64,000 nucleotides of DNA from NCBI RefSeq assembly GCF_001039355.2, contig NW_019775603.1, positions 18,533 to 82,532 on the forward strand, read 5' to 3'. Shown piece after piece: positions 23,398 through 34,790 of this stretch. The notes beneath the pieces were generated by a model that did not search any database, was not told the DNA's origin, and saw nothing but the letters and a program-made list of their open reading frames with translations. Source of the stretch: Lingula anatina (taxonomy: Eukaryota; Brachiopoda; Lingulata; Lingulida; Lingulidae). The position numbers were made by a program, and so were the translations under genes. Within the stretch, counting starts at the first letter, position 1, and the number at the start of each line of letters is the position of its first letter.

Positions 23398-23569
23398 TTG
23401 TCATATATATCCTTCAGAGTGACTTTGTCATCCAGTGGGGCAGTTTTCTCCTGCTGTTCAAAGTACCACAGTATCCACGAAGTCCTATATGGCCACTGCT
23501 CCGTCAGATTAACCCAGTGAGAGAGGCGATACCAACAAAAATCTATATTGTAGGCACGCAGAAGGCGAC
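23398..23569 (-). CDS. KIDINS220-like: KIDINS220-like exon (end of KAP NTPase domain)
   Basis: This exon has an acceptor TTGCTCATCAG at 23,570 and a strong donor GACAA|GTAAGA at 23,398, and is 172 bases long. It encodes RLLRAYNIDFCWYRLSHWVN, then LTEQWPYRTSWILWYFEQQ and VTLKDIYDK. The LTEQWPYRTSW block is highly characteristic of KIDINS220/KAP-family NTPases. It ends with two bases of a codon completed by the first base of the next exon (22,542), giving K-ITPFLPP. Ankyrin repeats and the earlier KAP exons should lie at higher coordinates on this strand, but none was recognised there, so the gene may be long-introned, misassembled or truncated. Confidence 0.8.
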
Positions 23570-23939
23570 CTGATGAGCAAACAGACAAAAATTATAATGA
23601 ATTATATGAATAATGATGATTTATATTCATTACAACAGATGTCAGTTAAATTATGCAAGGTACCGATGAACAATGGGTTTTAATAAAAACCTGAAGCTTG
23701 TTGGTTTTTCAATTTTTCAATTGATTAAAATCCTCATCTTTATGAACCTGTTCAATCCTAAATGGATGTTGCCTTCGCCAGGAGCATCCATACCCAGACA
23801 TATACCTTGTCCACTGTAGTGTATAATTTTACATCAGAAGATGAAAATGTACAATAAAGATACAATATAGTATATTACTAATCATACAGTGCAGATTTTT
23901 ACTATTGAGCCTGAATGACTCTAGATCTTGTGTTCAATT

Positions 23940-24441
23940 CAGGGCCGTAGCCTCCGGGGGGGCAGGGGGGGCAGCTGCCCCCCCTGGGATTTGAGGTGCA
24001 AAAAAAAAACTAATTGCAAAGTTGGTATCAATTCTGTGAGAAAATGCACTCATGGGCACTAGACAATCATTCAACAATCTGTTTACAAAGGTGTCTGTTT
24101 TTAGCCAACTCAGTTCATGCCAAAAAGCTCACCCTCCCTTAGGGAGCTCTCCTGATCCTATTCCTAATCCTGAGACAATCTACGAAATGAAGTCCAACTG
24201 GCGTGTTGTGTTGAAAAAATGACTGTACTTACGGCAAAATGAACCCACAATTTCTGACTTCTGATTGAGCACTAAATAAGTTAAAATGCACCAGAATGCA
24301 GTATTATACATACAGTTTTTAAAAATTTTCCACACCGTGGGAGGGGGACACCCCCTCCCACACCCTCCCCTTCTCGGGGCCTTTGCCCCTCGTGTCCGCT
24401 TACTGCCCCCCCTGGCATTTTGCTCAGGCTACGGCCCTGGG
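23940..24441. mobile_element. Non-autonomous TIR element (CAGGGCCGTAGCCT)
   Basis: Begins CAGGGCCGTAGCCT and ends AGGCTACGGCCCTG, a 14-bp perfect terminal inverted repeat. Poly-G/poly-C-rich subterminal parts pair with each other (GGGGGGGCAGCTGCCCCCCC near the left, ACTGCCCCCCCTGG near the right). No transposase frame is present. The target-site duplication is not clear. A collapsed relative lies at 21,672-21,741. Confidence 0.75.
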
Positions 24442-24449
24442 TCCGGGAA

Positions 24450-25940
24450 CGACAACGAGCCACCGGAGGAGAGAGCCGGCTTGTTAAGTAAGCTTTCAAA
24501 CTACTGATATCAATTCATGCCCATTCCACCTCTCTTACCTGAGGGGTTTATATCTTCGTGAAGCCAGCTTCCTGTCTATAAACTAGCATTTCATTACCGT
24601 TATCCCCAATAGTATAAAGTACTGCAGTTAAATGACTTGGGGGTATTTTGATCATTCGATATTAGGTCTATGTTATTTGCGTTAAGTTTTGCGAAAAGTT
24701 TTGCGTAAAGACGCAGTACTTTGGGTTCTACTTATAAATAATTAATATTATTTAATATTCAGTTGAAATACCCTTTAGAAACAAATAAGAAATCTACCCG
24801 GTAAAAGCACATAACACATTATTTCGTGCACCGAATTAGGAATAGGAACCATTTCATTACAGCCGTTTCCATTCTTTATTCTCTTTAATATTACGTCTCT
24901 TTCTTCTCAACGACGTTTTCTTCCTCGGAAGTAATGCCTGGGCATGTGCATTAAGATACCCTGAGGCGATCTCTCTCATGAATGTTCGCAACCGTGTTGA
25001 GCTCACTTGTTTAAATATCGATATTGCGGGGACTGGGGCGGATTGAGGCCATCTTCTGGGTCTTCCACAAGACGGTCAGATTTTCAAGTTTACATGATGG
25101 GTATTTATCTTTTTTCTGTCGGAAGACGGTCAAAAATGGAGGATGGATCAACAAAAATAATTGTCAAAAAAAAACTGTCAAAAAATATCTCTGGATCCGA
25201 CCCTGGGTAAACGTCATTTAAAAATACCAATGACATTACCCCATGAAATAAAAGAGATATATTGAAAAAATATTAAAGCCCACCAAGAATCTGATAGGTT
25301 GAGTTACCTGTCATTACCTGGCTTGGGGATTGCGGCGGTGCATAATTATAATTAACAAGTATTATTGTTAAAAATCCGCTTCAACATCGCACTCATGGCT
25401 CCGATCCAGTGTTTTTCCTGCTAAAAATGACCAGGCAGCTTTACGTCTTACACCACTCGACGTCATATGACGTGCACTTCCGGCACAATCCTTTCTCCTC
25501 CGGTTCCCTTTCTTCAATAAGCGAAGCGCGCGTGTTATTATGGACTGATTCAATTACTGATACATTGGTGTGTAGTGTTCAGTCTCATAATAACATACAC
25601 TAAGGAAGGTCATGGTGCAACCGAATGCTTTGTTCTGCTTTTTCATTTTGTGTAGAAAAAAGAATGTTTAAACTTATTATTATTATCAATAGACTACACG
25701 GATGTATTTTAATCAGAAAATATTAAATAATATATAAAATTTTTAATTTTGAAATGTTTATACATAATAAAACATGGCTTTATTCATGTTCATCAGTAAA
25801 ATGTTTTGGCCTTTTATGAATACTTTCTTCATGTGAAAATTTACCGCAAGTTTTGTTTTCTATTAGAGGTACAGAGTGATTCAATCTTTTAAAAGCTTCC
25901 ATCCTTTGTTACCTCGGGCAAGGAAGTTATGTTTTTGGTT
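24450..25940. other. Non-coding; short TIR element
   Basis: No gene recognised. A candidate element at about 25,033-25,206 begins CTGGGGCGGATTGAGG and ends CTGGATCCGACCCTGGG, and shares its interior with the 14,276-14,341 fragment. The remainder is AT-rich and unassigned. Confidence 0.5.
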
Positions 25941-26500
25941 CCGTTAGTTTGTCTGCCTGTCTATCTGTCTGTCTGTCTGTCTGTCTGTCTGTTACATGTA
26001 GCAACATTACAGAAAAAGTTTTGGACCGATTTTGATGAAATTTCCTGGAACTGTCAGTAGTGGGCCAAGGAACAGAGGATTAGTTTTTGGTGGTGATGCG
26101 GATATTTAATCAATCAATAATCAATAATCAAAAATGAAAAAAAAAACTTTATCACTATAGAATGAAAACTTAGGGGTAAAACGGCATTGGGTGGAGACTT
26201 TGCTGCCTTGGCGGAGGTCTGCGCTCTCGGAGTGTTTTTTTAATTATCTGATAATATAACTAGCAACCAAAACTTGCCGCCATGTTTAATTACATTCAAG
26301 ACACTAAAATGACGAATTATGCATGCGCAAAGGCAATTTGCAATTGGTATTTACTCGACGCAAATTATAGCTTCGAAACTAACGGTGATATCGTTATTAG
26401 CTCTAGGTAACACATTGCCATACTTTCAAGTTATGCAATAGCGACAAATCGCCATGGCTGTGCTCTGTCGCAATTTGCGATGCTTTCGTTTAATTTCTTT
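25865..26500. repeat. Dispersed repeat with (GTCT)n, copy 1
   Basis: Starts AGAGGTACAGAGTGATTCAATC, includes a (GTCT)n run at about 25,946-25,992 and a TTTTGGACCGATTTTGATGA stretch, and ends with a GCGAC/GTCGC-rich part containing CGCAATTTGCGA. A shortened copy lies at 29,608-29,880. The GGCGGAGGTCTGCGCTCTC motif at about 26,210 is familiar from dispersed repeats of marine invertebrates, but the class is unassigned. Confidence 0.55.
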
Positions 26501-27159
26501 CAGGACTGGCGCAAATGGCGTAATTTAAGAAGTGTCACAATGGCGGACCCCACTGGCCTATTCCAACCCTTTAGGGGTGAGATCTAAAGGTTTTGGAATA
26601 TTACTGGCTAGATTTATAACGGCAATAAAGCGCCAAAATGGCAGTCCATATCAACCAGGTGTGGTGTTTCATATTATTCGCATTTATTAGCGATTTAAGT
26701 CGCAGCAGCATCTTGAAGTATAACCCTTCTTCAATACAGTTTAAATATTTAAATTAAATGTGCAATAGAAATATTTTGAACTTAAAAAATATAATAGCAG
26801 TATTTCATTTCGTTTCATAATTTTATTTTTGTCAGTTGCAGGCCTAGGTTCTCTTACAAGTGTTGCAGCCGGATGGCAGAGATTCATGTGCAACCGAAGT
26901 GATGTATGGCTCCTGGTAATAGATGACCTACATATTAAAAGCTTTAGGGAAACCCTTGAGGCGCGACGAAAAAAAGCTTTTTGGTTTTCGTGCCAGGTAC
27001 GAGCATGATAGGTTAATGGAAATATAGTATTCATCTGGACAAGAGGACGACCGCAAATACCTTCAGTATAATGGGTAACTTTCCGAAAACATTACCGGTT
27101 CTCTCAGCTCTAATGCCACCCCCCACCAAAAAACTGCCACTACGAATATCCTGACAATA

Positions 27160-27570
27160 AGTAGTAAATTGTAGATGCGTAGTAAAAGTATTTCAGAAAT
27201 ATTTGTCATTTATTCCACCAGAACCTAGATTCTGCAGGCGCCACTTGCCTGGAAAGGAATGTTTTCCTTTGTTCAGTTCCCAACCAGTAGGTGTAAATGT
27301 TTTATCGGGGTACCTGCCCAAGATGTTTCAAGAGGCTGGCATAAGTGTAGAAGGGAGAAATATCAGTGATCACAGTGGTAAAGTAACATGTTGAACCGTG
27401 TTATATAAAGCTGGCTTTGATGAACGAATCAAGAAACGAAGTGGTCATTCTTCTGATGCGGTGCGTACATACAAGAGGCCCTCTTAGGAATTAGAGAAGA
27501 GGGTGATGAGCGACGCATTGCAACCACCCAGACCAAAATCTACCCCTGCCGTGGTTGCATCGTGAGTTTC
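27160..27570 (+). pseudogene. Crypton/DUF3504-type tyrosine recombinase fragment
   Basis: The plus strand reads YLSFIPPEPRF, CRRHLPGKECFPLFSSQPVG, VNVLSGYLPKMFQEAGI and NISDHSGKVTC, then a TGA stop, and continues in frame with TVLYKAGFDERIKKRSGHSS and DAVRTYKRPS before another stop. This is the C-terminal part of the DUF3504/Crypton recombinase family (also found in QRICH1, ZMYM and KCTD1-type domesticated genes): the NHS-x-x-x region and the RSGH-x-S-x-x-x-x-x-Y box that carries the catalytic tyrosine are recognisable. The H-x-x-R catalytic arginine position reads K or V here. With two stops and no N-terminal half, it is a dead fragment. Confidence 0.7.
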
Positions 27571-27599
27571 AGCAACTTCCCAGCCTGCAAGATCTCTAT

Positions 27600-29450
27600 C
27601 GTCACCTCCAATGCAGCAAAATACGGAAAAGGACGAGAACATTTTAACAACTGAAATACCTTCTGTTATTGAAGAAATTTTAATGATAAAAACAGCAAAA
27701 AAACGCTTCTGAAATATAACAAAAGCTTTTTTTTCTTTCTTTTATAGTATATATGGTGATAAACGCTCTGCCCCTTATGAACTTGTTTTCAGGTGTGTTT
27801 AAGGCTCGGTGCTTCAGTTAGTAGTTTTTGCGTGTGTTAGCGGGTTATACTGCATTCATGTCAGAGATGCAGTTATTATGTTCTCCACTTTCACCGTGTA
27901 AAGATATATAACCGGTTTACAAAACGTCATGTTATTGAGTAACATAGTACCGCTTATCCTGCTACTGGGGCCACGTATAAATTCTCCGTTATTCTTCAGT
28001 CAGTCGTCACTCGTCAGATGTATGTGTAAATGTACAATAAGAATAAAGAAGCTGGTGATCGATTTGCAGTTTAGTCTATGTGTTATCTATACTCGGCTTC
28101 AGTTGGAGCAGTCGACAGGAATTTGCAGGCTATGGTTCCTACTGATGTCAATGAGATTGACGGTGAAAATCAGTGAAATCTAGCCTAAGAGGAGAAGGTA
28201 CCTTGGAGGTGGGCGTGGCTGATAAAGAACCCGATCTCACCAGACCTCAACCATGACGTGTACCATTGTTAGCAGACTATATTAACCGTTGTGCCCTCTT
28301 GGTTCGCGATTTACCAAAGTAAAACGCTGTAATGACTGTTATGGCCAACATTGCCTTTCCAATATCCATAAGACAATTCAGCCGAGAACTCCGTATATTC
28401 GTTCTGTATGCACTCGGGCTGTTCAGAGGCCGACGACTGTCATTTACTGTTTACTGTCGTAGCGTCTGTTAGTTGTGTGAAGATACGCCTAGTGCTCATT
28501 AAACACATTAAGAGAGAGACTTTTACGACGTTGACGACATTAGCTCTCTCATCGAGTATTGCCGACAAGTACGCACACATAAATGCGGAGAGCTATTCGT
28601 GGAGTTTGGACAGTCTTCTTCTGACCGTGTCATCACCCGTTTGCTGTGAGCTACGAATCCGGAGGAGATCGACAAGGACTCGAGAACGGCTTTATTGTTT
28701 GTTTCGAGGCATCACGAATCCGGTGGAGATTGACAAGGACCTGAGATCAGCACTGCTATTTGTTTTGAGCCATCCTCAGTCGCAAGACCACGAATCCGAA
28801 TCAACACCCACGAACGGAGACATGAGAACGGAGCTTGTTTTAATCAAAGACGACTGTCAACCGCCGTCAAGAAGGATGCAGTGACATTTTTGACGTATGT
28901 GAATGAACATTTACGAATGGATATTGTTTATTTGACTCATTCACCGTTTTCATTAGGTTGTTGGAGTAGTGGACTACTATATTGAGTCGTTAATTTCAGT
29001 GAACAGGGGATTTTAAGGAGATCCAGCAAACGATAAGTATAAGCAATTTGTATCCCTTTTTTGCATATGTGTTGCCTGTTGTGTTGCTTTTTGCGTAGCT
29101 GATTATTGTGATACATGTATCTCCTTGCTGATGTTGCCAAGATGTTGCTTTAGAATTATGTGCTGCTGATTATTACGCTACACTCTGCAGTTAAATGTGA
29201 TCATAATCGCGCTGTTTCGCTTAACTGTGATTTGAGCCGTTCCTGTGGGTGAAGCTTCTGTGTGTAACAGTTGCTTATCTTTTTAATTTTTAGTTTGTGT
29301 AACTTGTTTTATATCGTTACCCTGAAATAAGTCTTTGTGTTGTTGTGTATAGTTATAAATACCTCATTACAGTGCGTCCTTGTGGGACTCTGGGTCCCTG
29401 CAATTGATACTTTGTAGTTGTGTATCCCTGTGGCTTTAGTTGCAGTGCAG
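27600..29450. other. Unassigned stretch with one moderate open frame
   Basis: A frame of 158 codons (28,408-28,884, plus strand) has no recognisable domain. It includes a diverged 61-base direct repeat (CGAATCCGG(A/T)GGAGAT at 28,654 and 28,715). GC content is higher than in the surroundings. It could be the transcribed leader of an unrecognised retroelement or a chance frame. No other gene is visible. Confidence 0.35.
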
Positions 29451-29602
29451 TGGGTGTAGATGGATATCGTCCAGTGCTGTGGGTGAAGATGGGCATCGTC
29501 CAGTGCTGTGGTTGAAGATGGGCATCGTCCAGTCCTGTGGGTGAAGATGGACATCGTCCAGTCCTGTGAGTGAAGATGGACATCGTTCAGGGCAATGGGC
29601 AT
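29451..29602. repeat. 29-bp minisatellite, about five units
   Basis: Units of 29 bases (GTGAAGATGGGCATCGTCCA then GTGCTGTGG) are repeated in tandem; the GTCCAG steps occur at 29,469, 29,498 and 29,527. The last unit is degenerate and runs into the dispersed repeat that starts at about 29,608. Because 29 is not a multiple of three, long frames across it in all three phases are repeat artefacts. Confidence 0.9.
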
Positions 29603-29607
29603 CGTTC

Positions 29608-29880
29608 AGAGGTACCGAGTGATTCAATCTGTTATAAGCTTCCATGTTTTTGTTATATGTTTTGTTATATGCTTTTATGACTAGCAGCCCAAAATGGCCA
29701 CACCATATTTAATTACATGAAAGACACATTAAAATGACGAATAATGCATACGCAGAGACCAAATAATAGCCTCGACAATAACGGTGATTCGCTATTAGCG
29801 CACGGTCGCGATTTGCGAGGCTTTTGAGTTATGGGATAGCGGGGAATCGCCATGCTTGCGCCCGGGCCCGGGGCCCTGAC
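29608..29880. repeat. Dispersed repeat, shortened copy
   Basis: Begins AGAGGTACCGAGTGATTCAATC like 25,865 and then jumps to the part equivalent to 26,280-26,480 (AAAATGACGAATAATGCATACGC), so the (GTCT)n-containing middle is missing. Confidence 0.6.
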
Positions 29881-32800
29881 CGCGTAGCCTCGCCATCAGC
29901 CACCTTTCTTAACAATAGAAAGGGGAGGATCGCAAACAATGGGGGCGTAACTTGTAGCGACGTTAAGGATTATACCCTTTGGCACGTGCGTTGATCACAG
30001 CTTGGGTCATGTGTTCGTCACTTTAAATAATCAGACATAACTGAGGTAAGTAGCTGTAAAAGCGCCACCGGTATCGCACAGTTAGCGTCATCTAAACAGT
30101 ATATGGATTTCTGTACCGACTTATATTTTACGACCGTTAATTACTTGGAACTATTTGCTTGAATAAAATTTTGCCTGCCATATTTAAATTTGCGATGTTT
30201 AGTATTTCAAAAAATAAGTGCATGCAATCGCCTGTTGAAAAGAGGGCTTTTCGTAACTAGTACAGGTCCATCGTCAAGCAGGTAAGTTGTTCAGAAAAAC
30301 ATCGTCGCCGTTCGTCGCCGCTACCTTCAGGGAAATGTATCTTCCGCTAGGAACCGTAGTCCGTTTGAAACTTTCCCATTACTTTGTACAGGTGAGATTT
30401 GTCCCATATACTTACCCTAATACCCCAACTAACCCTAACCTGTACTAATCATATGGGAGCCCCGACTTCCACACCTAGGATTACCATTCCTGTCACACCG
30501 GCAATTTTGGTTATCTAAGAACCCATTCAGAAAAGAAGATCCGACTATCAACTGATCCACGTATCAAATATGGCGGACACTACAGAAAGGAAGGCCGCTT
30601 AATCCTGTAATGGTCTATCTGCCTTTCACACGCCTCCCACACGCGTCGTCCCTGCAGGGGCGCAGTGATTAAATCTTGATTATAACAAAAATCATTTATA
30701 TCATTGCCACTCGACACTACTTATTTATATTATAACAACTTGACATTCCTATTTAAACTGACTGGGTGTATATATTAACCTCAGGTGGAACAGTGTGTTC
30801 AACAGGGCATGGGGAAGTTATAGTATGGATACGTATAGAAAAGTTCGTCACTAAAATTATAGCAAAAGTTAGTTCCTTCATGTCATTCACTGGTGGATTG
30901 GTTTATTTTTATAATTTCTTTAAAATAATATTGGATTGAGTCATCTAATACATTAATACATCGGACGTTTCATTGTTCTCTTGTGCGTTCTTTCAAATGA
31001 AGCCGGAAATCAGCTGATCAGCTCGGATCTTTTATTCTGAATGGGTTCTAACAAATTAGTGCTGATGTCAATATATCTTTTAGCGATTAATCTTACTAAT
31101 ATTCTGGACTTTTGATGTCAGATTCAAAAACTTATTTTCGTTCTGCGCAGAGTTAGATTGATGCAGCTAGTACGATGAGTTTATGGGAACACTCCCATAT
31201 AGAAGAAACAGCAGAGACGGAGCCATCGTCTGAACAGCAGAAAGGTGTTCCACATAGTCTCTTGTATCTAGCCCTGACATTGGAAAGATGAGTCGATCAA
31301 AAGACGAGGAGTACCTACTGACATTTTCGACAGGCTCTCAACGTCCAAATTTTAGATAAAGTTGCACCCTGTTTAGCGTTTTCACGTGACATTTAGGTAA
31401 AGGTTGTGTCACTTGTGGACCCCATTTGCGTTTCATATTAAAAAAGTAACATTCTTACAATGGAAAGATCGTAATAGTGAAATGAATTGTGAAAGTACTC
31501 ATGTTAATTCTACTGTTTTACATTTTTAAGAATAACTTTTAATATACAATATAGATAAATCGCTAGCAGTTGCAATCCTTTTGTTTGTATATTTTTAAGA
31601 GTGAAACTGTTTCTCCATCACGACGAAAAATATCGTGATCAGTACTGGTATTTTATATGGAAGAACAGTACTGCAACGTTATTCAGAATTCAGCTATATC
31701 CAAACAGGCACAATCTGCAGTTCGTACAGTGCCCAAAGTTTTCAGTAAGCCCGTGGTTGAAAAAATATACTGGAATATTGAAATTGCGGTTATATTTTTG
31801 ACTTTAAGTGATGATTATACTACTAGTGAAAACTAAGCAATGCCAGATATAATATAGGCTGCCCTTCATTGCGTAATTCTACATTAAGATGTATTTGGGA
31901 ATTTGAAAATCTGTGCATAGAATTTTAAAAGGCCTGGTTACGCCACTGTTAAAACATCTTAAAACTCGTCACAATATTGAAAAAAGATACGTATTGCACA
32001 ACGATCGTGGCTTGGTGCGATTTATATAGTAGTTACTTGTGATCTTCTTTCTGGTTTTAACAAGGTACTCTAAAACACCGTTATATAATAGCAGCACTTA
32101 CCGTAAAGAACCAAACAATAATTAGATATGGGCATATCAGATTGCAAACATGCAAAAATTGTATATGACAACGATTTTCATCCTCGCGGGGTTTTTTTTC
32201 ATCGTGACGTCCTTTGTCGCGCTGTTGATCGATGCAACAAGTTACTGGAAAAAAGATAAATCATTGAACAACGAACCGGTCGTGGTTTTTTGTGCAATTT
32301 GGTTGTTAGTTTCTGGTTTTAACGAGGTTATTTAAGGGCTCTAATACATCGCGACTGTCAAGGGACTTTTCTGTTTTAGCTGCTGCAGGTTATTTTATTT
32401 ATTTATTTGTTTATTTATTTTTATTTTTATATTTCTCTGCCTTCGCTTCCTCTATGCTGGCCATAGCTGTTGGTCGTGCCTTACAGTTAAATCCTTTATA
32501 ATGAATTGTATCCGTGACAGTGGGTCTATTTCTTCTTTGTTCATTAGTTGCAAGTAACTAATGTCTTCATTTGGAAGAGTCGCTTCACTGAAATGGCAAA
32601 TACATATGTGCTGTGCACGTTTGATGTAAGCAAGAGTGATTTACATAATTATTGTTGTACTTTTATTTTACAAATGCGATATTTAGTATAATTTTGACTT
32701 TCTGTCTGATTGAAAACTCATGCTCACTTTCCAAACATAAGAAAATAGGGTTTCATTTTTGTGCTGGCCCGCACGGAAGTGACCTATGCAAAGTTGCATG

Positions 32801-33030
32801 GCCCTATGTAGAGACCCACTCTTTTGGGTCTTTGCACGATTTGGTTAATATTGCCTTCAAAGTTTGGTTGTATCTCTCTGAAATATAAAATGGTACGTTA
32901 ACTCTTATGATGCTATATTGTTCGTTTTATAATATAATCGTTAGTGTAAGTCGTAAAAGTACATTTATTTGATTTATGTTAAGAAAAAGAAAGTAAATAT
33001 TTATGAATAATATATAAATCACTTGTGAGT
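29881..33030. other. Intergenic, no gene recognised
   Basis: Unassigned sequence. It includes a one-ended fragment of the 7.16 kb-type MITE at about 31,149-31,188 and two copies of a repeat with GGTTTTAAC(A/G)AGGT (31,970-32,070; 32,220-32,340) related to 21,370-21,500. A 61-codon hydrophobic frame at 32,150-32,335 lies in the repeat and is not taken as a gene. No RNA gene was found. Confidence 0.5.
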
Positions 33031-33042
33031 CCATTTGTCCTT

Positions 33043-33712
33043 GGATGATATGGGCTCGTAATATAACCCGTCTGCTGCAACCAGATATTTTTGACATGGC
33101 GTCAACCAAGATGTTGCAGAATTCTCTGCCTTGGTCTGATACTACAAAGGTGGGATAACCAAACCTAGATAATACAAATGTGCATAGTTACAGATCAAGG
33201 GTGTGCTGTTTAAGGATTTCATTTAACTATGCAGTTTACATATAGATAGCATACTTACAACATCATTGAATCTGACAAAAATATTAGCACATTTTCAGCC
33301 TTGTTACTGGACAGTGCCTTCACTGAAGCGTGCTTCGTGAAGTAGCATATGGCTGCAATATAATACTGGTTACCTTGATACGAATTTGGCAGGTGGGCAA
33401 AATCAATTCTAATCTGACAAGAAAAACCGAAATGGTTAAAGATTTGCAAATTATGCCAAAACGTAAGATATGAAAAATTACTTTTTCCGTTAAATTTAAT
33501 GTCCATCGTACTGTAAAGCATTTTTATGTATTTATTTGATACCACGGTTTGCACTTTTCCACCACTACTAGGTGAAGTGGGACAGGTTTCATTCTAAATT
33601 TTGTATTTGCCATCTGGCACTAGTGGCATAACGAAAGGTATCTTCTAATGCCTGCGGCCATGTTGTGCCAGTAGAATCTCTGTTCTTCTTTGACCAGGGT
33701 TTTTGATGCATC
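33043..33712 (-). pseudogene. Integrase (H2C2-rve type) remnant with intron-like interruptions
   Basis: Minus-strand pieces in order: SGHSDASKTLVKEEQRFYWH, MAAGIRRYLSLCH, an in-frame stop, then CQMANTKF (33,712-33,600), which is an H2C2 zinc-binding region; then KPWYQ; then, after about 122 extra bases, IRIDFAHLPNSYQGNQYYIA and CYFTKHASVKALSSNKAENV (33,413-33,270), the start of the rve catalytic core; then a perfect-looking 94-base intron (33,165-33,258, GTAAGTATG...TTATCTAG); then FGYPTFVVSDQGREFCN, the second catalytic D region. This resembles Ty3/Gypsy, Ginger or KRBA2-like integrases. The reverse transcriptase is not adjacent. The stop and a phase mismatch at the first interruption argue for decay. 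Confidence 0.6.
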
Positions 33713-33719
33713 CGAGTGT

Positions 33720-34790
33720 CCAGATTGAATAAGAAAATTTTTAGAATGAATCAAATAATAAAATATTTAATTTACTGATTATTTACGATGATAATGTCTT
33801 TATTACTATTGAAATGTGAAGCTGGAAAATCAATGTTGCTGTAGAACATAAGTAAATAATACGTGTATATCACCTTTGTCGCGCATTTCTTGCAACAAGG
33901 CACTTTTCTTATCTTCACTTTCCACACCTTTCCTCCATTTCCCCTTCTCCCTCTCTTCCTCCCCAATTTCTGTTTCGACTATCTTTCTTACAGCTCTGTA
34001 ATATAAGCAGCCGCTTTCAAGCCAAAACCGAATGATAAATATTAATCTTAAATGTACCTGTAAATTGCGCTTTTATTAAATAGTCTTTAAATTTTAACGA
34101 GTATATATAACGTATTTACAATGGTTTGCAGCGCTTCTCCTTATTGCTCTTTTCTGATTATTGCTTGTTCGTCTTCTGTACCTGCCATGTTGTAAATAGA
34201 GGCGTATTGCTTTTAAATCCATGGTGGCAGTGTAGGATATCGCGAACAGCTAGCCATTATCTTTACTTGTATCACATTTCCATCTTCCGTGTTTCTTCCA
34301 CACCCGATCACTTACATCATCAGGAGCATTAGCAACCGCTGTGGCTCCTACAGATCTCATAGAGTGCAAACCAAAATTCATACCTCAACTTGAAAACCAA
34401 ACTTTGTCTCGCCGCTGAGTAACTCAGCTTTTTGTTTTTATATATCAATTTGCACACATTTTTTTATCTTAAAATAGGCTTGAACAAAAAATGGTTAGAT
34501 TTCAAATTAGTATCTGCCAAATCCATTTATCTTTTTAACATTTTCATTGGGCAAGCTGCAGAAGAACCTTTGGAAATGTAAACGTCATTTCCATTTCTGT
34601 ACCGATTTGTTTTGCTTTTCTGAATGCATAAAACTATGTATTCGTCAAATATGAATACATCTGAGCACAATAAATAACTTATTTCATCGTATCTTTAAAA
34701 AACTTGAAAAACACAAAACAATCATGCACAGATCTCTAACAACATGTAAATCACCTGATCATTCATATTTAACACAAAGATCAATCAACA
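33720..34790. other. Intergenic, no gene recognised
   Basis: No coding or RNA feature recognised between the integrase remnant and the 3' side of the tyrosine-recombinase retroelement. The sequence is AT-rich. Confidence 0.5.

Noticed and set aside
28408-28884. 158-codon plus-strand frame as a protein-coding gene
   Set aside because: No recognisable domain, contains a diverged 61-base repeat, and no start or splice context supports it; kept only as a remark.
29309-29645. Three overlapping minus-strand frames of 69 to 97 codons
   Set aside because: All three phases stay open because of the 29-bp minisatellite; no domain.
30410-30450. AACCCTAACC as telomeric repeat
   Set aside because: Only about two units, no array.
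32150-32335. 61-codon hydrophobic frame as a small membrane protein
   Set aside because: It overlaps a dispersed repeat also found at 21.4 and 32.0 kb and has no similarity.
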